Under the pieces are notes generated by a model, which worked only from the letters and a program-made list of their open reading frames with translations, was not told the DNA's origin and made no database searches. Positions 45,526 through 58,700 of a stretch of 64,000 nt of DNA are shown in pieces. The number at the start of each line of letters is the position of its first letter. Positions within the stretch are counted from its first letter, which is position 1. The stretch is taken from contig JAJEKV010000030.1 of assembly GCA_021234155.1 (NCBI GenBank), forward strand, positions 2,315,842 through 2,379,841, in the 5' to 3' direction. The DNA is from Isoetes taiwanensis (Eukaryota; Streptophyta; Lycopodiopsida; Isoetales; Isoetaceae). Position numbers and translations under genes: made by a program.

Positions 45526-48500
45526 AGTATCATCAATGTATTAACTTTGTGTTTATGGATTTCAGAAGAGTAGTTAAGTTAATTCAACAAAAAATAGGTA
45601 CATAAATGCAAAACACAAAATTTCGTTTTGGTTCATTGGTATACTTTAGTTCATGATGGAACTCTAAATATGCATCTCCACATGGCGCACATCACTACCA
45701 ACAGATAATATCTTACCCGGGGTAAAAGCGAAATGCACGAAAGCAAGTCATTGATTTGAAGCGCCTAACGATGTCTCCACGACTATCAAGCACGTCCGGA
45801 CAACTCATCCCGAATGTAGGCTCGTATAATAGAATCGGATACCTAAACAACCTAAAAATGACATGTTTCGCTCCAATCGAGAAAATAAAGATGACATTGT
45901 CATAACTTTTAAGGCTTCGCTTCCACTCATTATTTTTCGATGAGTAGCCCAAGCTCCTCTTTCAACAGACAACTCAAAGTTTTCCCTATAATTGCTACTA
46001 TTGACAATAAAGTATCTAAAAACAAAAGATACATAATCTTCGCTTACATCCAAACTTGTAATTTGAAAAACATTAAAACCAAAATGTAAAAGCACTTTGC
46101 TTGCATGCCGCAACATAAAATTTAGGAAACTTAAAGAGGGTATTATTGCACTTCTTTGAAACATTGCTGAAATATTACATGTCGATGCTCTCTTGATATA
46201 TTTGCAATTATAGGTTATCAAGTAGAGCTCCAATATACATCGTTATCATGTGAAATGACAAAAAGAACTTAAGAGTCTTTGAGAAGACAAAGTGCTATAG
46301 TATTTTCCAAAGATTGCACTTACAAAAATGACAATAGGTTTTCCAACTTACATCAATTCGGATACAACTTCTGAATTAGTGCCATAAGAAAAAGGTTTTG
46401 CATTGCCATATATAGAGAATCCAAGTTATGCTTTCGCTTTCTGACCGAGTTCTTTGCAGGTTACAAATAACGACTCCAACTTGCAAGTCTAAACTTGAGT
46501 GTAGTCAATTTTAAAATTAGTGTCATAACCAACATCTCTTGCATTGCACGGTTCTATTCCTAGAATTGTGACGTAGGGCACATAATGGCACCATGATGGT
46601 TTTATAAAACCCCATCTTCTTGTTGAACAATGTTCTCAGAATCCAAATTTTAGCATCCTCGTAGCTCCCAAAGCTTTCTCTAGAAATCTATAGCAAGTTA
46701 TTGCGGGACATGCTAATACTGGTTAGGTGTTCTGGCAAAGTAAATCTAGTAGACATGAGAAAAGTAATTGATAAGTTGAGAAAGTGATTGATGCAATAGA
46801 CCCCATCCTTTCTTCTTTTTGTCAACATTCAGGGTGGCAAATTCAGCTCCATACAAAATAAAAGTACCATCTTCAAATTAGAATCCATTACGAAATAGTA
46901 TACAATGCTTTAACTAAATGAAAATGAATGAATGTATGCTGGAAACTCCTTGGGACTGCTAGAGATAATAGAAACTTAACCAAAAACATAATGGAACTAA
47001 AAGATACTACATGTTTGGGCCGGTGAGATGCACATGCTTTGAGAAGAAATCACGAGAAGAATGCGGAGCAAACCTACTCATAAAAGTCCAAAAGATACAA
47101 AATGCCTTGAACAATGGTTACGCTTATCATCCGCAACAAAAAACATAAGGATGCAAGGAAGTTAAAGCCCGCCTCCTAAATGCGGTCAAGGCCACGCACT
47201 TTGAAAAACAATGTTGAGCACAAAAATTGGGATAAAACAGTATAACAGAGTTGGCATTCCATATTTTGAGTTTTCCTATCTAAACAACACTTCTGCACTG
47301 GTGGTATTTTAATATCTTATGCTTCAAGAAATAAAACCAAGTAAAAGCTTTCTATAGAAACTCTCACCTTGCTTGCAGGATTTTGGCTGCACAACTTGAG
47401 ACCTACAACCACCCCTCACTACAACCAAATAATTCAAAACCCATAAGAAAAACCAGCAAAGCGAGTAAATTGAACCAAGGAAAGCCAAGATCCAAAAGCC
47501 TCACCTAAGAATGCCTTTGTAGTAAAGTTATGGACATCTAAAACAATTCTGAATTCTTGTGAATGAGAGGCATAAATTGGCATCATCTTCTGATCAATGG
47601 CTCTTCTTGCTTTGTGTAATGGACCTTCCAAAAGCTAGCTTATCTTAAAGCAAATGAAACCTCCTGTAATCAAGAAGAAGCTGCATATGCAATCATTAAA
47701 CTTTTTTCGTTCACAAACGATTAACTGAGTTTAACGATTACATATATCAAATGAATTGGAAACAAATAAAACAATCTTAAAGGTAATGAAATGATGCTAC
47801 TGTACCACTGCCTCCCACAGAGAAGCTAGATTGCATCGGCCCAGGGACTCATTACTTGCGGATAACATGGCCTAAAACATAAAATTCTCTGCATCTCTCC
47901 TACAACAACACACAAATTTTAACAACGGAGTTAGGGTGATGGAAAATAATTGCAAAATTGAAAATAAAAGTAAGAAGGCTCTTATGTTTGACTGCTCACA
48001 TCCTCTGCACTGTGCATAATATGCTATGCTCACCTTTATTATAACCATTTGTGAAAAACAATAACATTAAATTCAAAACATTAAACACGGGGGTATACAT
48101 AGATTTAGATTCGCATGTATCTGAAGATCGCCCTAGCAACCTCATTTGAAGAAGTTGAAGATGGAGAAGTAAAAGTGCACCCTATTTTTTCTATTTGTAA
48201 GCGTGTTCCTTCCTCAGATCCTCTGTTTTGCGATGCGAAGAAGAAAAAGCGAGCGGGTTAACGAGAAGGCAATAATTTCTGACAAGATTCAACTCTAAAG
48301 AAAATGCAAAACTTACCCGCATGTCACCCACGAAGCTCCGGCTGTTATCACGGTTTTTGCTGCAAATAAAACTTTTAAGTAATCAAAGCATGCGTGATGT
48401 TTATTCAAAAGAAAACTTCAAGTTGCATGAGCTAATGTCTAAAACTCTTTGAGGATGAAGGTGAGCTTTGCGGATTAGTGAATCCTCATATTTGAATCAC

Positions 48501-50209
48501 GGTACTAAGACAAACCCGCATCAAAAAACAGAAAACATGCGGACCAAATAGAAACTTGTAATACACTGGAATGGATTAGAATGGATAAGCGTTAGATGGG
48601 TCCTGCTATTGCTTACCGGAAAAACGAAATGGATAGATAAGCACAAAGCAAAAGTAGGGGCGGGAAAAAAAAAAAGAAATAGGGTGGAATAGATGGCGAT
48701 GGCGCTTATTGAAAGAAAAGAAGATGCCCTTGTCATGTGCCATAGCCTCAAAAATTATCTCACGGGAATCGGTACCTATTCACAAAAATGGCGATCCTTG
48801 ATTGAACAAGCGGCAACCACATTTGTTCTAATCTTGATTTCTGCCGGAGCCGCTAGCTATGGCGGTGCTTGAGATCCTGAAGAAAGAATAAGCCCAAAAA
48901 CGTAAGTAAGAATGAGCTCAATGCAAGAGATAAGAACTTCTTCAAGCTTGTCATGGGAGGATTTAGGATGTTACAACGTTACACGCGCTCCGGCCGATCG
49001 GCGATGAATGGAGAAAAAAATTATCGATGAAACAAGCGATTCACGGTACTGCATCCGCACCGTCTCTAAGCTCCAAGCAAACACCTTGTGGCCCTGCGTC
49101 TTTAAGATCCGACCCCATCTTCAAAGCGATATCCACCGCCCGAGAAGTCCGCTTCTCAACCGTTTCAAAAAATTTCGTATGATTATTTCGAGGGCGAGGA
49201 AAATGGCTTTGAAAAGGGGAAAAAAGTGATAAGAACGCCGGAAAAGAAAGGTCTGGCCGGAAAACGCGTTTTTGCCGGAAAAAAGCGTGAGTTTTGGCGG
49301 CCGGAAAGGGGACACCGGCATCAGCAAAAACCCCCAAAAACTTTTTAAGTAAGTAGACTAGTAAACGTGTGCCGGCGTTTCCTAAAACGTATCTGACATG
49401 TATTTTTACTCGACTTTTTAACATCCGTAAGTGCAACTTCGACAACAACACATGTTTGATATTGGCAAGAATGAACATTTTTTGCTTTTGTGGTTTTGTT
49501 CTTGAATATGTAGCATAATAACGAGGGGTTTTTTTGTGTTTTTTGCACGCTTTTCACAAAGGTTTTCCTAAGATTTCATGGCGTATTCGAATGGATGTAC
49601 TAATGCATTACATCTAGAGTGCACCATTTCTTAAGTCGTTGATTTAGCTTTTTTTTTTTTTTCAATGGTCCAACATCCAAGGGCTCACAACAAAAGCCCT
49701 CTTTTTATTTTAGGGCTGAACATGCAAGCCTCGTGGATAGCAGGGCATTCTTGCAAAAAATTAATGTTCTTGTGATCAGAGTGGAAACAGATTTGGAGTG
49801 GCGAGGATGATGATGCGGCCTGACTTGCAAAATTTGTCATCCGTCTCCTTGTAGATGCTTCCTCTTATATTTTAGGGTTTAGGGCAAGACTCAACGCCAG
49901 GCGTGAGCATTCGTGGATTGAAGCAGTCCGAATAACCGGATTTGTGATGCTACCATGGCCTGACTTGCAAAATTTGTCATCCGTCTCCTTGTAGATGCTT
50001 TTCTTTCACTATTTTCCATGGCTGTTCTTGCAGATTCGTGGGAGACAGGTAAAGTGATTGGAGCATGTTACATAGATAAGCAGCATCGGGTAGCCAGGGA
50101 AATGCTATGGGGCTTAAATCATCGGGTGGCCAACATCGGGTAGCTATTGAATGCTTTTGCCCTGCGTCTTCCGGCCTAGCTTGCCCTGTTTGATCTCGAA
50201 CCACCTATG

Positions 50210-50612
50210 GCATTGGGTAAAACTGAGTTAGTGTTGGAGTATGCTTACAGAAACATCCAGCATTACAAAATGGTGCTGTGGGTACAGGGTGAAGATCGTT
50301 ACCTGCATCAAAATTACCTTACTCTCTCCTCTTTGCTTGCAAAAGCTGTAGTTATCATGTTTGGAGGGGGCAGATATGATATCTTTGATGAAAGGTAATA
50401 AAGTCTTTCCTGAGCAAGAATTATCCGCATTAGGCAAAATTGCAGAAAAGCTTGGCAACTTGACTTTCGCTCTATTCATTGTTAGTAAACTTCTGGAACT
50501 TTCAATTCTTCCTTCACGGTTGTTACAGATGATTGAGAAAGGACCAGAGGATCAATCTTGGACAGACACAATATACGGAAGCCGTCCTTTTGTGTTGGCA
50601 GTTGTTGAACAC
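50210..50612 (+). pseudogene. Captured P-loop NTPase fragment (H7, cleanest copy)
   Basis: Reads MALGKTELVLEYAYRNIQHY and VLWVQGEDRYLHQNYLTLSS (P-loop GKT region), then in another frame LSALGKIAEKLGNLTFALFI and LSILPSRLLQMIEKGPEDQS. These fit two adjacent exons of the At5g56220-type NTPase, the first resembling its P-loop and the second its helical region. The DNA between (about 50345-50400) looks like residual intron or deleted sequence. This copy keeps the most codons, useful for identifying the donor gene. Confidence 0.75.
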
Positions 50613-50651
50613 TGCATATAACTAACAGTAACATTATTAATATAAACTATT

Positions 50652-50904
50652 GCATCCAACACATTTAAATGAAAATCCCCCTGAAACCCCCTTTGGTTTG
50701 GGTGTATATTCACACGGGGGGTTACGTAGGGCAACGAGAGCTGTCGGATGGGCATATTTGCCCTTTATTCCAAGATCTGGACCGTACATAGCGATCCTCG
50801 TTTGTGGGGTATGCTTGTACAAGTTTATGTATACTGTATATTGAGGTTTGCAAAATACTATAAGATTTGAGGGAATGTACTTAATGGCGTTAATTTTGTA
50901 CATG
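50652..50904. mobile_element. MITE remnant in module (H7)
   Basis: Same flipped, right-truncated form as in H3 (ends GTACATG then TAGTGAATCC), and unlike the full copies in H5 and H6. Confidence 0.6.
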
Positions 50905-51790
50905 TAGTGAATCCTCATATTTGAATCCTGGTACTAAGACAAACCTGCATCAAAAAACAGAAAACATGCGGACCAAATAGAAACTTGTAATACCTGGAAT
51001 GGATTAGAATGGATAGCAGCAGATGGGTCCTGCTATTGCTTACCAGAAAAACGAAATGGATAGATAAGCACAAAGCAAAAGTAGGGGCCAGACTGAAAAA
51101 AAAGAAATAGGGTGGAATAGATGGCGATTGGCGCTTATTCGAAAGAAAAGAAGATGCCACCGTCATGTGCCATAACCTCAAAAATTATCTCACGGGAATC
51201 CAGTACCTATTCACAAAAAATGGCGATCCTTGATTGAACAATCGGCAACCACATTTGTTCTAATCTTGATTTGGCCGGAGCCGCTAGCTATGGCGGTGCT
51301 TGAGATCCCTGAAGAAAGAATAAGCCCAAAAAACGTAAGCAAGAAAGAGCCCAATGCAAGAGATAAGAACTTCTTCAAGCTTGTCCGGAGGATTTAGGAT
51401 GTTACAACGTTACACCCGCTCCGATCATTGATGAATGGAGAAAAAAATTATCCGATGAAACAAGCGATTCACGGTGCATCCCCGCACCGAATCTCTAAGC
51501 TCCAAGCAAACACCTTGTGGCTCGCAACGTCTTTTAAGATCCGACCCCATCTTCAAAAGCGATATCCACCGCCCGAGAAGTCCGCTTCTCAACCGTTTCA
51601 AAAATTTCGTATGATTATTTCGAGGGCGAGAGGAAAACGGCTTTGAAAAGGGAAAAAAAAGTGATAAGAACGTAGGAAAAAGAAAGGTTTAAGTAAAAAA
51701 ACGCGTTTTGCGGGAAAAAGCGTGAGTTTTGGCGGCCGGAAGGGGACACCGGCATCGACAAAAACCCCAAAAACTTTTTAAGTAAGTAGA

Positions 51791-54700
51791 CTAGTAAGCG
51801 TGTGCGGCGTTCTTGCTAATGTCTGACATGTATTTTTACTCGACTTTTTAACATCCGTAAGTGCAACTTCGACAACAACACATGTTGATATTGGCAAGAA
51901 TGAACATTTTTTGCTTTTGTGGTTTTGTTCTTGAAATTGTTTAAGAGCAGTATAATCAATGTATTAACTTTGTGTTTATGGATTTCAGAAGAGTAGTTAA
52001 GTTAATTCAACAAAAAATAGGTACATAAATGCAAAACACAAAATTTCATTTTGGTTCATTGGTATACTTTAGTTCATGATGGAACTCTAAATATGCATCT
52101 CCACATGGCGCACATCACTACCAACAGATAATATCTTACCCGGGGTAAAAGCGAAATGCACGAGCAAGTCATTGATTTGAACTGCCCACGATGTCTCACG
52201 ACTATCAAGCACGTCAGACAACTCATCCCGAATGTAGGCTCGTATAATAGAATCAGATACCTAAACAACCTAAAAATGACATGTTTCGCTCATTGAGAAA
52301 ATAAAGATGACATTGTCATAACTTTAAGGCTTCGCTTCCACTCATTATTTCGATGAGTAGCCCAAGCTCCTCTTTCAACAAACAACTCAAAGTTTTCCCT
52401 ATAATTGCTACTATTGACAATAAAGTATCTAAAAAACAAAAGATACATAATGCTGCTTACATCCAAACTTGTAATTTGAAAAACATTAAAAACCAAAATG
52501 TAAAAGCACTTTGCTTGCATCTTTGCAACATAAAATTTAGGAAACTTAAAGAGGGTATTATTGCACTTGCTGAAACATTGCTGAAATATTACATGTCTGA
52601 TGCTCTCTTGATATATTTGCAATTATCAGTTATCAAGTAGAGCTCCAATATACATCGTTATCATGTGAAATGACAAAAAGAACTTAAGAGTGCTGAGAAG
52701 ACAAAGTGCTATAGTATTTTCCAAAGATTGCACTTACAAAAATGACAATAGGTTTTCCAACTTACATCAGAATTCAGATACAACCGAATTAGTGCCATAA
52801 GAAAAAGGTTTTGCATTGCCATATATAGAGAATCCAAGTTATGCTTTCGCTTTCTGACCGAGTTTGCTGCAGTTACAAATAACGACTCCAACTTGCAAGT
52901 CTAAACTTGAGTGTAGTCAATTTTAAAATTAGTGTCATAACCAACATCTCTTGCATTGCCTGGTTCTATTCCTAGAATTGTGACAGTAGGCACATAATGG
53001 CACCATGATGGTTTTATAAAACCCCATCTTCTTGTTGAACAATGTTCTCAGAATCCAAATTTTAGCATCCTCGTAGCTCCCAAAGCTTTCTCTAGAAATC
53101 TATAGCAAGTTATTGCGGGACATGCTAATCTGAGTTAGGTGTTCTGGCAAAGTAAATCTAGTAGACATGAGAAAAGTAATTGATAAGTTGAGAAAGTGAT
53201 TGATGCAATAGACCCCATCCTTTCTTCTTTTTGTCAACATTCGGGTGGCTTGATCGACTCCATACAAAATAAAAGTACCATCTTCAAATTAGAATCCATT
53301 TACGAAATAGCATACAATGCTTTAACTAAATGAAAATGAATGAATGTATGCCCGGAAACTCCTTGGGACTGCTAGAGATAATAGAAACTTAACCAAAAAC
53401 ATAATGGAACTAAAAGATACTACATGTTTGGGCCAGCTGAGATGCACATGCTTTGAGAAGAAATCACGAAGAATCTGGAGCAAACCTACTTCGCAAAGTC
53501 CAAAAGATACAAAATGCCTTGAACAATGGTTCTGCTATCATCTGCAACAAAAAAACATAAGAATGCAAGCAAGTTAAAGCCCGCCTCCTAAATGCGGTCA
53601 AGGCCACGCACTTTGAAAAACAATGTTGAGCACAAAAATTGGGATAAAAGCGATTATATGAGTTGGCATTCCATATTTTGAGTTTTCCTATCTAAACAAA
53701 CATAGACCGGTGGTATTTTAATATCTTATGCTTCAAGAAATAAAACCAAGTAAAAGCTTTCTATAGAAACTCTCACCTTGCTTGCAGGATTTTGGCTGCA
53801 CAACTTGAGACCTACAACCACCCCTCACTACAACCAAAATAATTCAAAACCCATAAGAAAACCAGCAAAGCAGAAATTGAACCAAGGAAAGCCAAGATCC
53901 AAAAAGCCTCACCTAAGAATGCCTTTGTAGTAAAGTTATGGACATCTAAAACAATTCTGAATTCTTGTGAATGAGAGGCATAAATTGGCATCATCTTCTG
54001 ATCAATGGCTCTTCTTGCTTTGTGTAATGGACCTTCCAAAAGCTAGCTTATCTTAAAGCAAATGAAACCTCCTGTAATCAAGAAGAAGCTGCATATGCAA
54101 TCATTAAACTTTTTTCGTTCACAAACGATTAACTGAGTTTAACGATTACATATATCAAATGAATTGGAAACAAATAAAACAATCTTAAAGGTAATGAAAT
54201 GATGCTACCGTACCCTGCCTCCACAGAGAAGCTAGATTGCACTGGCCCCGGGACTCATTACTTGCAGATAACATGGCCTAAAACATAAAATTCTCTCTGC
54301 ATCTCTCCTACAACAACACACAAATTTTAACAACGGAGTTAGGGTGATGGAAAATAATTGCAAAATTGAAAATAAAAGTAAGAAGGCTCTTATGTTTGAC
54401 TGCTCACATCCTCTGCACTGTGCATAATATGCTATGCTCACCTTTATTATAACCATTTGTGAAAAACAATAACATTAAATTCAAAACATTAAACCTGGGG
54501 GTATACATAGATTTAGATTCGCATGTATCTGAAGATGCGCCCCTAGCAACCTCATTTGAAGAAGTTGAAGATGGAGAAGTAAAAGTGCACCCTATTTTTC
54601 TATTTGTAAAGCGTGTTCCTTCAGTATCCTCTGTTTTTGCACTGAAGAAAAAAGCGACAGGTTAACGAAGGCAATAATTTACAGCAAGATTCAACTCTAA

Positions 54701-55757
54701 AGAAAATGCAAAACTTACCGCATGTCACCTGAAGCTCCAGCACATTATCCGGGTTTTTGCTGCAAATAAAACTTTCGTAATCAAAGCATGCGTGATGTTT
54801 ATTCAAAAGAAAACTTCAAGTTGCATGAGCTAATGTCTAAAACTCTTTGAGGATGAAGCTGAGCTTTCTTGGGATTAGTGAATCCTCATATTTGAATCGG
54901 TACTAAGACAAACCCGCATCAAAAAAAGAAAACATCACGGACCAAATAGAAACTTGTAATACGGAATGGATTAGAATGGATAGCAGCGAGATGGGTCACG
55001 CTATTGCTTACGAGGAAAAAACGAAATGGATAGATAAGCACAAAGCAAAAGTAGGGGCGGACTGAAAAAAAAGAAATAGGGTGGAATAGATGGCGATTGG
55101 CGCTTATTCGAAAAGAAAAGAAGATGCCACCGTCATGTGCCATAGCCTCAAAAATTATCTCACGGGAATCCAGTACCTATTCACAAAAAATGGCGATCCT
55201 TGATTGAACAACGGCAACCACATTTGTTCTAATCTTGATTTCTCGCCGAGCCGCTAGCTATGGCGGTGCTTGAGATCTGAAGAAAGAATAAGCCCAAAAA
55301 CGTAAGTAAGAAAGAGCCCAATGCAAGAGATAAGAACTTCTTCAAGCTTGTCCGGGGAGGATTTAGGATGTTACAACGTTACCGCCTCCGGTGATCGGCG
55401 ATGAATGGAGAAAAAAATTATCGATGAAACAATCGATTCACGGCCGCATCCACGCACCGTCTCTAAGCTCCAAGCAAACACCTTGTGGCCTGCAACGTCT
55501 TTAAGATCCGACCCCATCTTCAAAGCGATATCCACCGCCCGAGAAGTCCGCTTCTCAACCGTTTCAAAAAATTTCGTATGATTATTTCGAGGGCGAGAGG
55601 AAAACGGCTTTGAAAAGGGGAAAAAGTGATAAGAACGCCGGAAAAGAAAGGTTTGGCCGGAAAACGCGTTTTTGCCGGAAAAAAGCGTGAGTTTTGGCGG
55701 CCGGAAAGGGGACACCGGCATCAGCAAAAACCCCCAAAAACTTTTTAAGTAAGTAGA
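51791..55757 (-). mobile_element. Helitron unit H8, short form
   Basis: 3' CTAG at 51791 (hairpin degraded to GCGGCGTTCTTGC); perfect 5' TC at 55757. Length 3967 bp. Both module sites are empty (near 51935 and 54880). Carries the same captured-gene exons as H4. Confidence 0.87.
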
Positions 55758-58700
55758 CTAGTAAACGTGTGCCCGGCGTTGCCGGGCTAATGTCCTGACA
55801 TGTATTTTTACTCGACTTTTTAACATCCGTAAGTGCAACTTCGACAACAACACATGTTGATATTGGCAAGAATGAACATTTTTTGCTTTTGTGGTTTTGT
55901 TCTTGAAATTGTTTAAGAGCAGTATCATCAATGTATTAACTTTGTGTTTATGGATTTCAGAAGAGTAGTTAAGTTAATTCAACAAAAAATAGGTACATAA
56001 ATGCAAAACACAAAATTTCGTTTTGGTTCATTGGTATACTTTAGTTCATGATGGAACTCTAAATATGCATCTCCACATGGCGCACATCACTACCAACAGA
56101 TAATATCTTACCCGGGGTAAAAGCGAAATGCACGAGCAAGTCATTGATTTGAACTGCCCACGATGTCTCATGACTATCAAGCACGTCAGACAACTCATCC
56201 CGAATGTAGGCTCGTATAATAGAATCAGATACCTAAACAACCTAAAAATGACATGTTTAAGCTCAGCGAGAAAATAAAGATGACATTGTCATAACTTTTA
56301 AGGCTTCGCTTCCATTCATTATTTCGATGAGTAGCCCAAGCTCCTCTTTCAACAGACAACTCAAAGTTTTCCCTATAATTGCTACTATTGACAATAAAGT
56401 ATCTAAAAAACAAAAGATACATAATGCTGCTTACATCCAAACTTGTAATTTGAAAAACATTAAAAACCAAAATGTAAAAGCACTTTGCTTGCATCTTTTG
56501 CAACATAAAATTTAGGAAACTTAAAGAGGGTATTATTGCACTTGCTGAAACATTCTTTGAAATATTACATGTCGATGCTCTCTTGATATATTTGCAATTA
56601 TCGGTTATCAAGTAGAGCTCAATATACATCGTTATCATGTGAAATGACAAAAAAAGAACTTAAGAGTCTTTGAGAAGACAAAGTGCTATAGTATTTTCCA
56701 AAGATTGCACTTACAAAAATGACAATAGGTTTTCCAACTTACATGAATTCGGATACAACTTCTGAATTAGTGCCATAAGAAAAAGGTTTTGCATTGCCAT
56801 ATATAGAGAATCAAGTTATGCTTTTCTACGCTCTGACCGAAGTTTCTTTGCAGAAGTTACAAATAACGACTCCAACTTGCAAGTCTAAACTTGAGTGTAG
56901 TCAATTTTAAAATTAGTGTCATAACCAACATCTCTTGCATTGCCTGGTTCTATTCCTAGAATTGTGACAGTAGGCACATAATGGCACCATGATGGTTTTA
57001 TAAAACCCCATCTTCTTGTTGAACAATGTTCTCAGAATCCAAATTTTAGCATCCTCGTAGCTCCCAAAGCTTTCTCTAGAAATCTATAGCAAGTTATTGC
57101 AGGACATGCTAATACAGTTAGGTGTTCCTGGCAAAGTAAATCTAGTAGACATGAGAAAAGTAATTGATAAGTTGAGAAAGTGATTGATGCAATAGACCCC
57201 ATCCTTTCTTCTTCTTGTCAACATTCAGGTGGCTTCAGCTCCATACAAAATAAAAGTACCATCTTCAAATTAGAATCCATTCTGAAATAGCATACAATGC
57301 TTTAACTAAATGAAAATGAATGAATGTATGCCTGGAAACTCCTTGGGACTGCTAGAGATAATAGAAACTTAACCAAAAACATAATGGAACTAAAAGATAC
57401 TACATGTTTGGGCCAGCTGAGATGCACATGCTTTGAGAAGAAATCACGAAGAATCACGGAGCAAACCACGCCCGCCAAAGTCCAAAAGATACAAAATGCC
57501 TTGAACAATGGTTCTGCTATCATCTGCAACAAAAAAACATAAGGATGCAAGCAAGTTAAAGCCCGCCTCCTAAATGCGGTCAAGGCCACGCACTTTGAAA
57601 AACAATGTTGAGCACAAAAATTGGGATAAAACAGTATAACAGAGTTGGCATTCCATATTTTGAGTTTTCCTATCTAAACAACACTTCTGCACTGGTGGTA
57701 TTTTAATATCTTATGCTTCAAGAAATAAAACCAAGTAAAAGCTTTCTATAGAAACTCTCACCTTGCTTGCAGGATTTTGGCTGCACAACTTGAGACCTAC
57801 AACCACCCCTCACTACAACCAAAATAATTCAAAACCCATAAGAAAACCAGCAAAGCAGAAATTGAACCAAGGAAAGCCAAGATCCAAAAAGCCTCACCTA
57901 AGAATGCCTTTGTAGTAAAGTTATTGACATTTAAAACAATTCTAAATTCTTGTGAATGAGAGGCATAAATTGGCATCATCTTCTGATCAATGGCTCTTCT
58001 TGCTTTGTGTAATGGACCTTCCAAAAGCTAGCTTATCTTAAAGCAAATGAAACCTCCTGTAATCAAGAAGAAGCTGCATATGCAATCATTAAACTTTTTC
58101 GTTCACAAGCGATTAAGCGAAGTTTAACGATTACATATATCAAATGAATTGGAAACAAATAAAACAATCTTAAAGGTAATGAAATGATGCTACCGTACCC
58201 TGCCTCCACAGAGAAGCTAGATTGCACTGGCCCCGGGACTCATTACTTGCAGATAACATGGCCTAAAACATAAAATTCTCTCTGCATCTCTCCTACAACA
58301 ACACACAAATTTTAACAACGGAGTTAGGGTGATGGAAAATAATTGCAAAATTGAAAATAAAAGTAAAGAAGGCTCTTATGTTATTTGCTCACATCCTCAC
58401 ACTTGCTACATGCATAATATGTTATGCTCACCTTTATTATAACCATTTGTGAAAAACAATAACATTAAATTCAAAACATTAAACCTGGGGGTATACATAG
58501 ATTTAGATCGCATGTATGTATAGAAGATAAGCCCCTAGCAACCTCATTTGAAGAAGTTGAAGATGGAGAAGTAAAAGTGCACCCTATTTTTCTATTTGTA
58601 AGCGTGTTCATACGTATCCTCTGTTTTAGTGCACGAAGAAAAAGCGCACGAGGTTAACGAAGGCAATAATTTCTGACAAGATTCAACTCTAAAGAAAATG

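Larger units (their letters stand above)
42667..49357 (-). mobile_element. Helitron unit H6, long form, module at site X
   Basis: The 3' terminus starts CTAGTAGCGTG, but the hairpin is degraded; 5' TC is at 49357. Length 6691 bp. The module spans about 42809-45525 at site X, with the same junctions as H5 (GTTCTTGA|ATATGTAG and GGATGC|AGTATCATC). Site Y is empty. Confidence 0.87.
49358..51790 (-). mobile_element. Helitron unit H7, internally deleted chimera
   Basis: Bounded by CTAG at 49358 (hairpin degraded) and TC at 51790. Only 2433 bp. From the 3' end: about 150 bp of Helitron, module left junction of the site X type (about 49506), NTPase fragment, an internal deletion removing the helicase and kelch pieces, MITE remnant, module right junction of the site Y type (50904), then the usual 5' 880 bp. 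The whole central Helitron between X and Y is missing. Confidence 0.87.

Noticed and set aside
53344-53577. 77-codon frame MYARKLLGTARDN... repeated in H3-H9
   Set aside because: Runs antisense to the captured-gene exons; conserved only because the Helitron DNA is.
25518-55790. Regularly recurring GCCCGGC/GCCGGGC hairpins considered as a CRISPR-like array
   Set aside because: Spacing is 2.4-6.7 kb and each hairpin sits next to a CTAG Helitron terminus.
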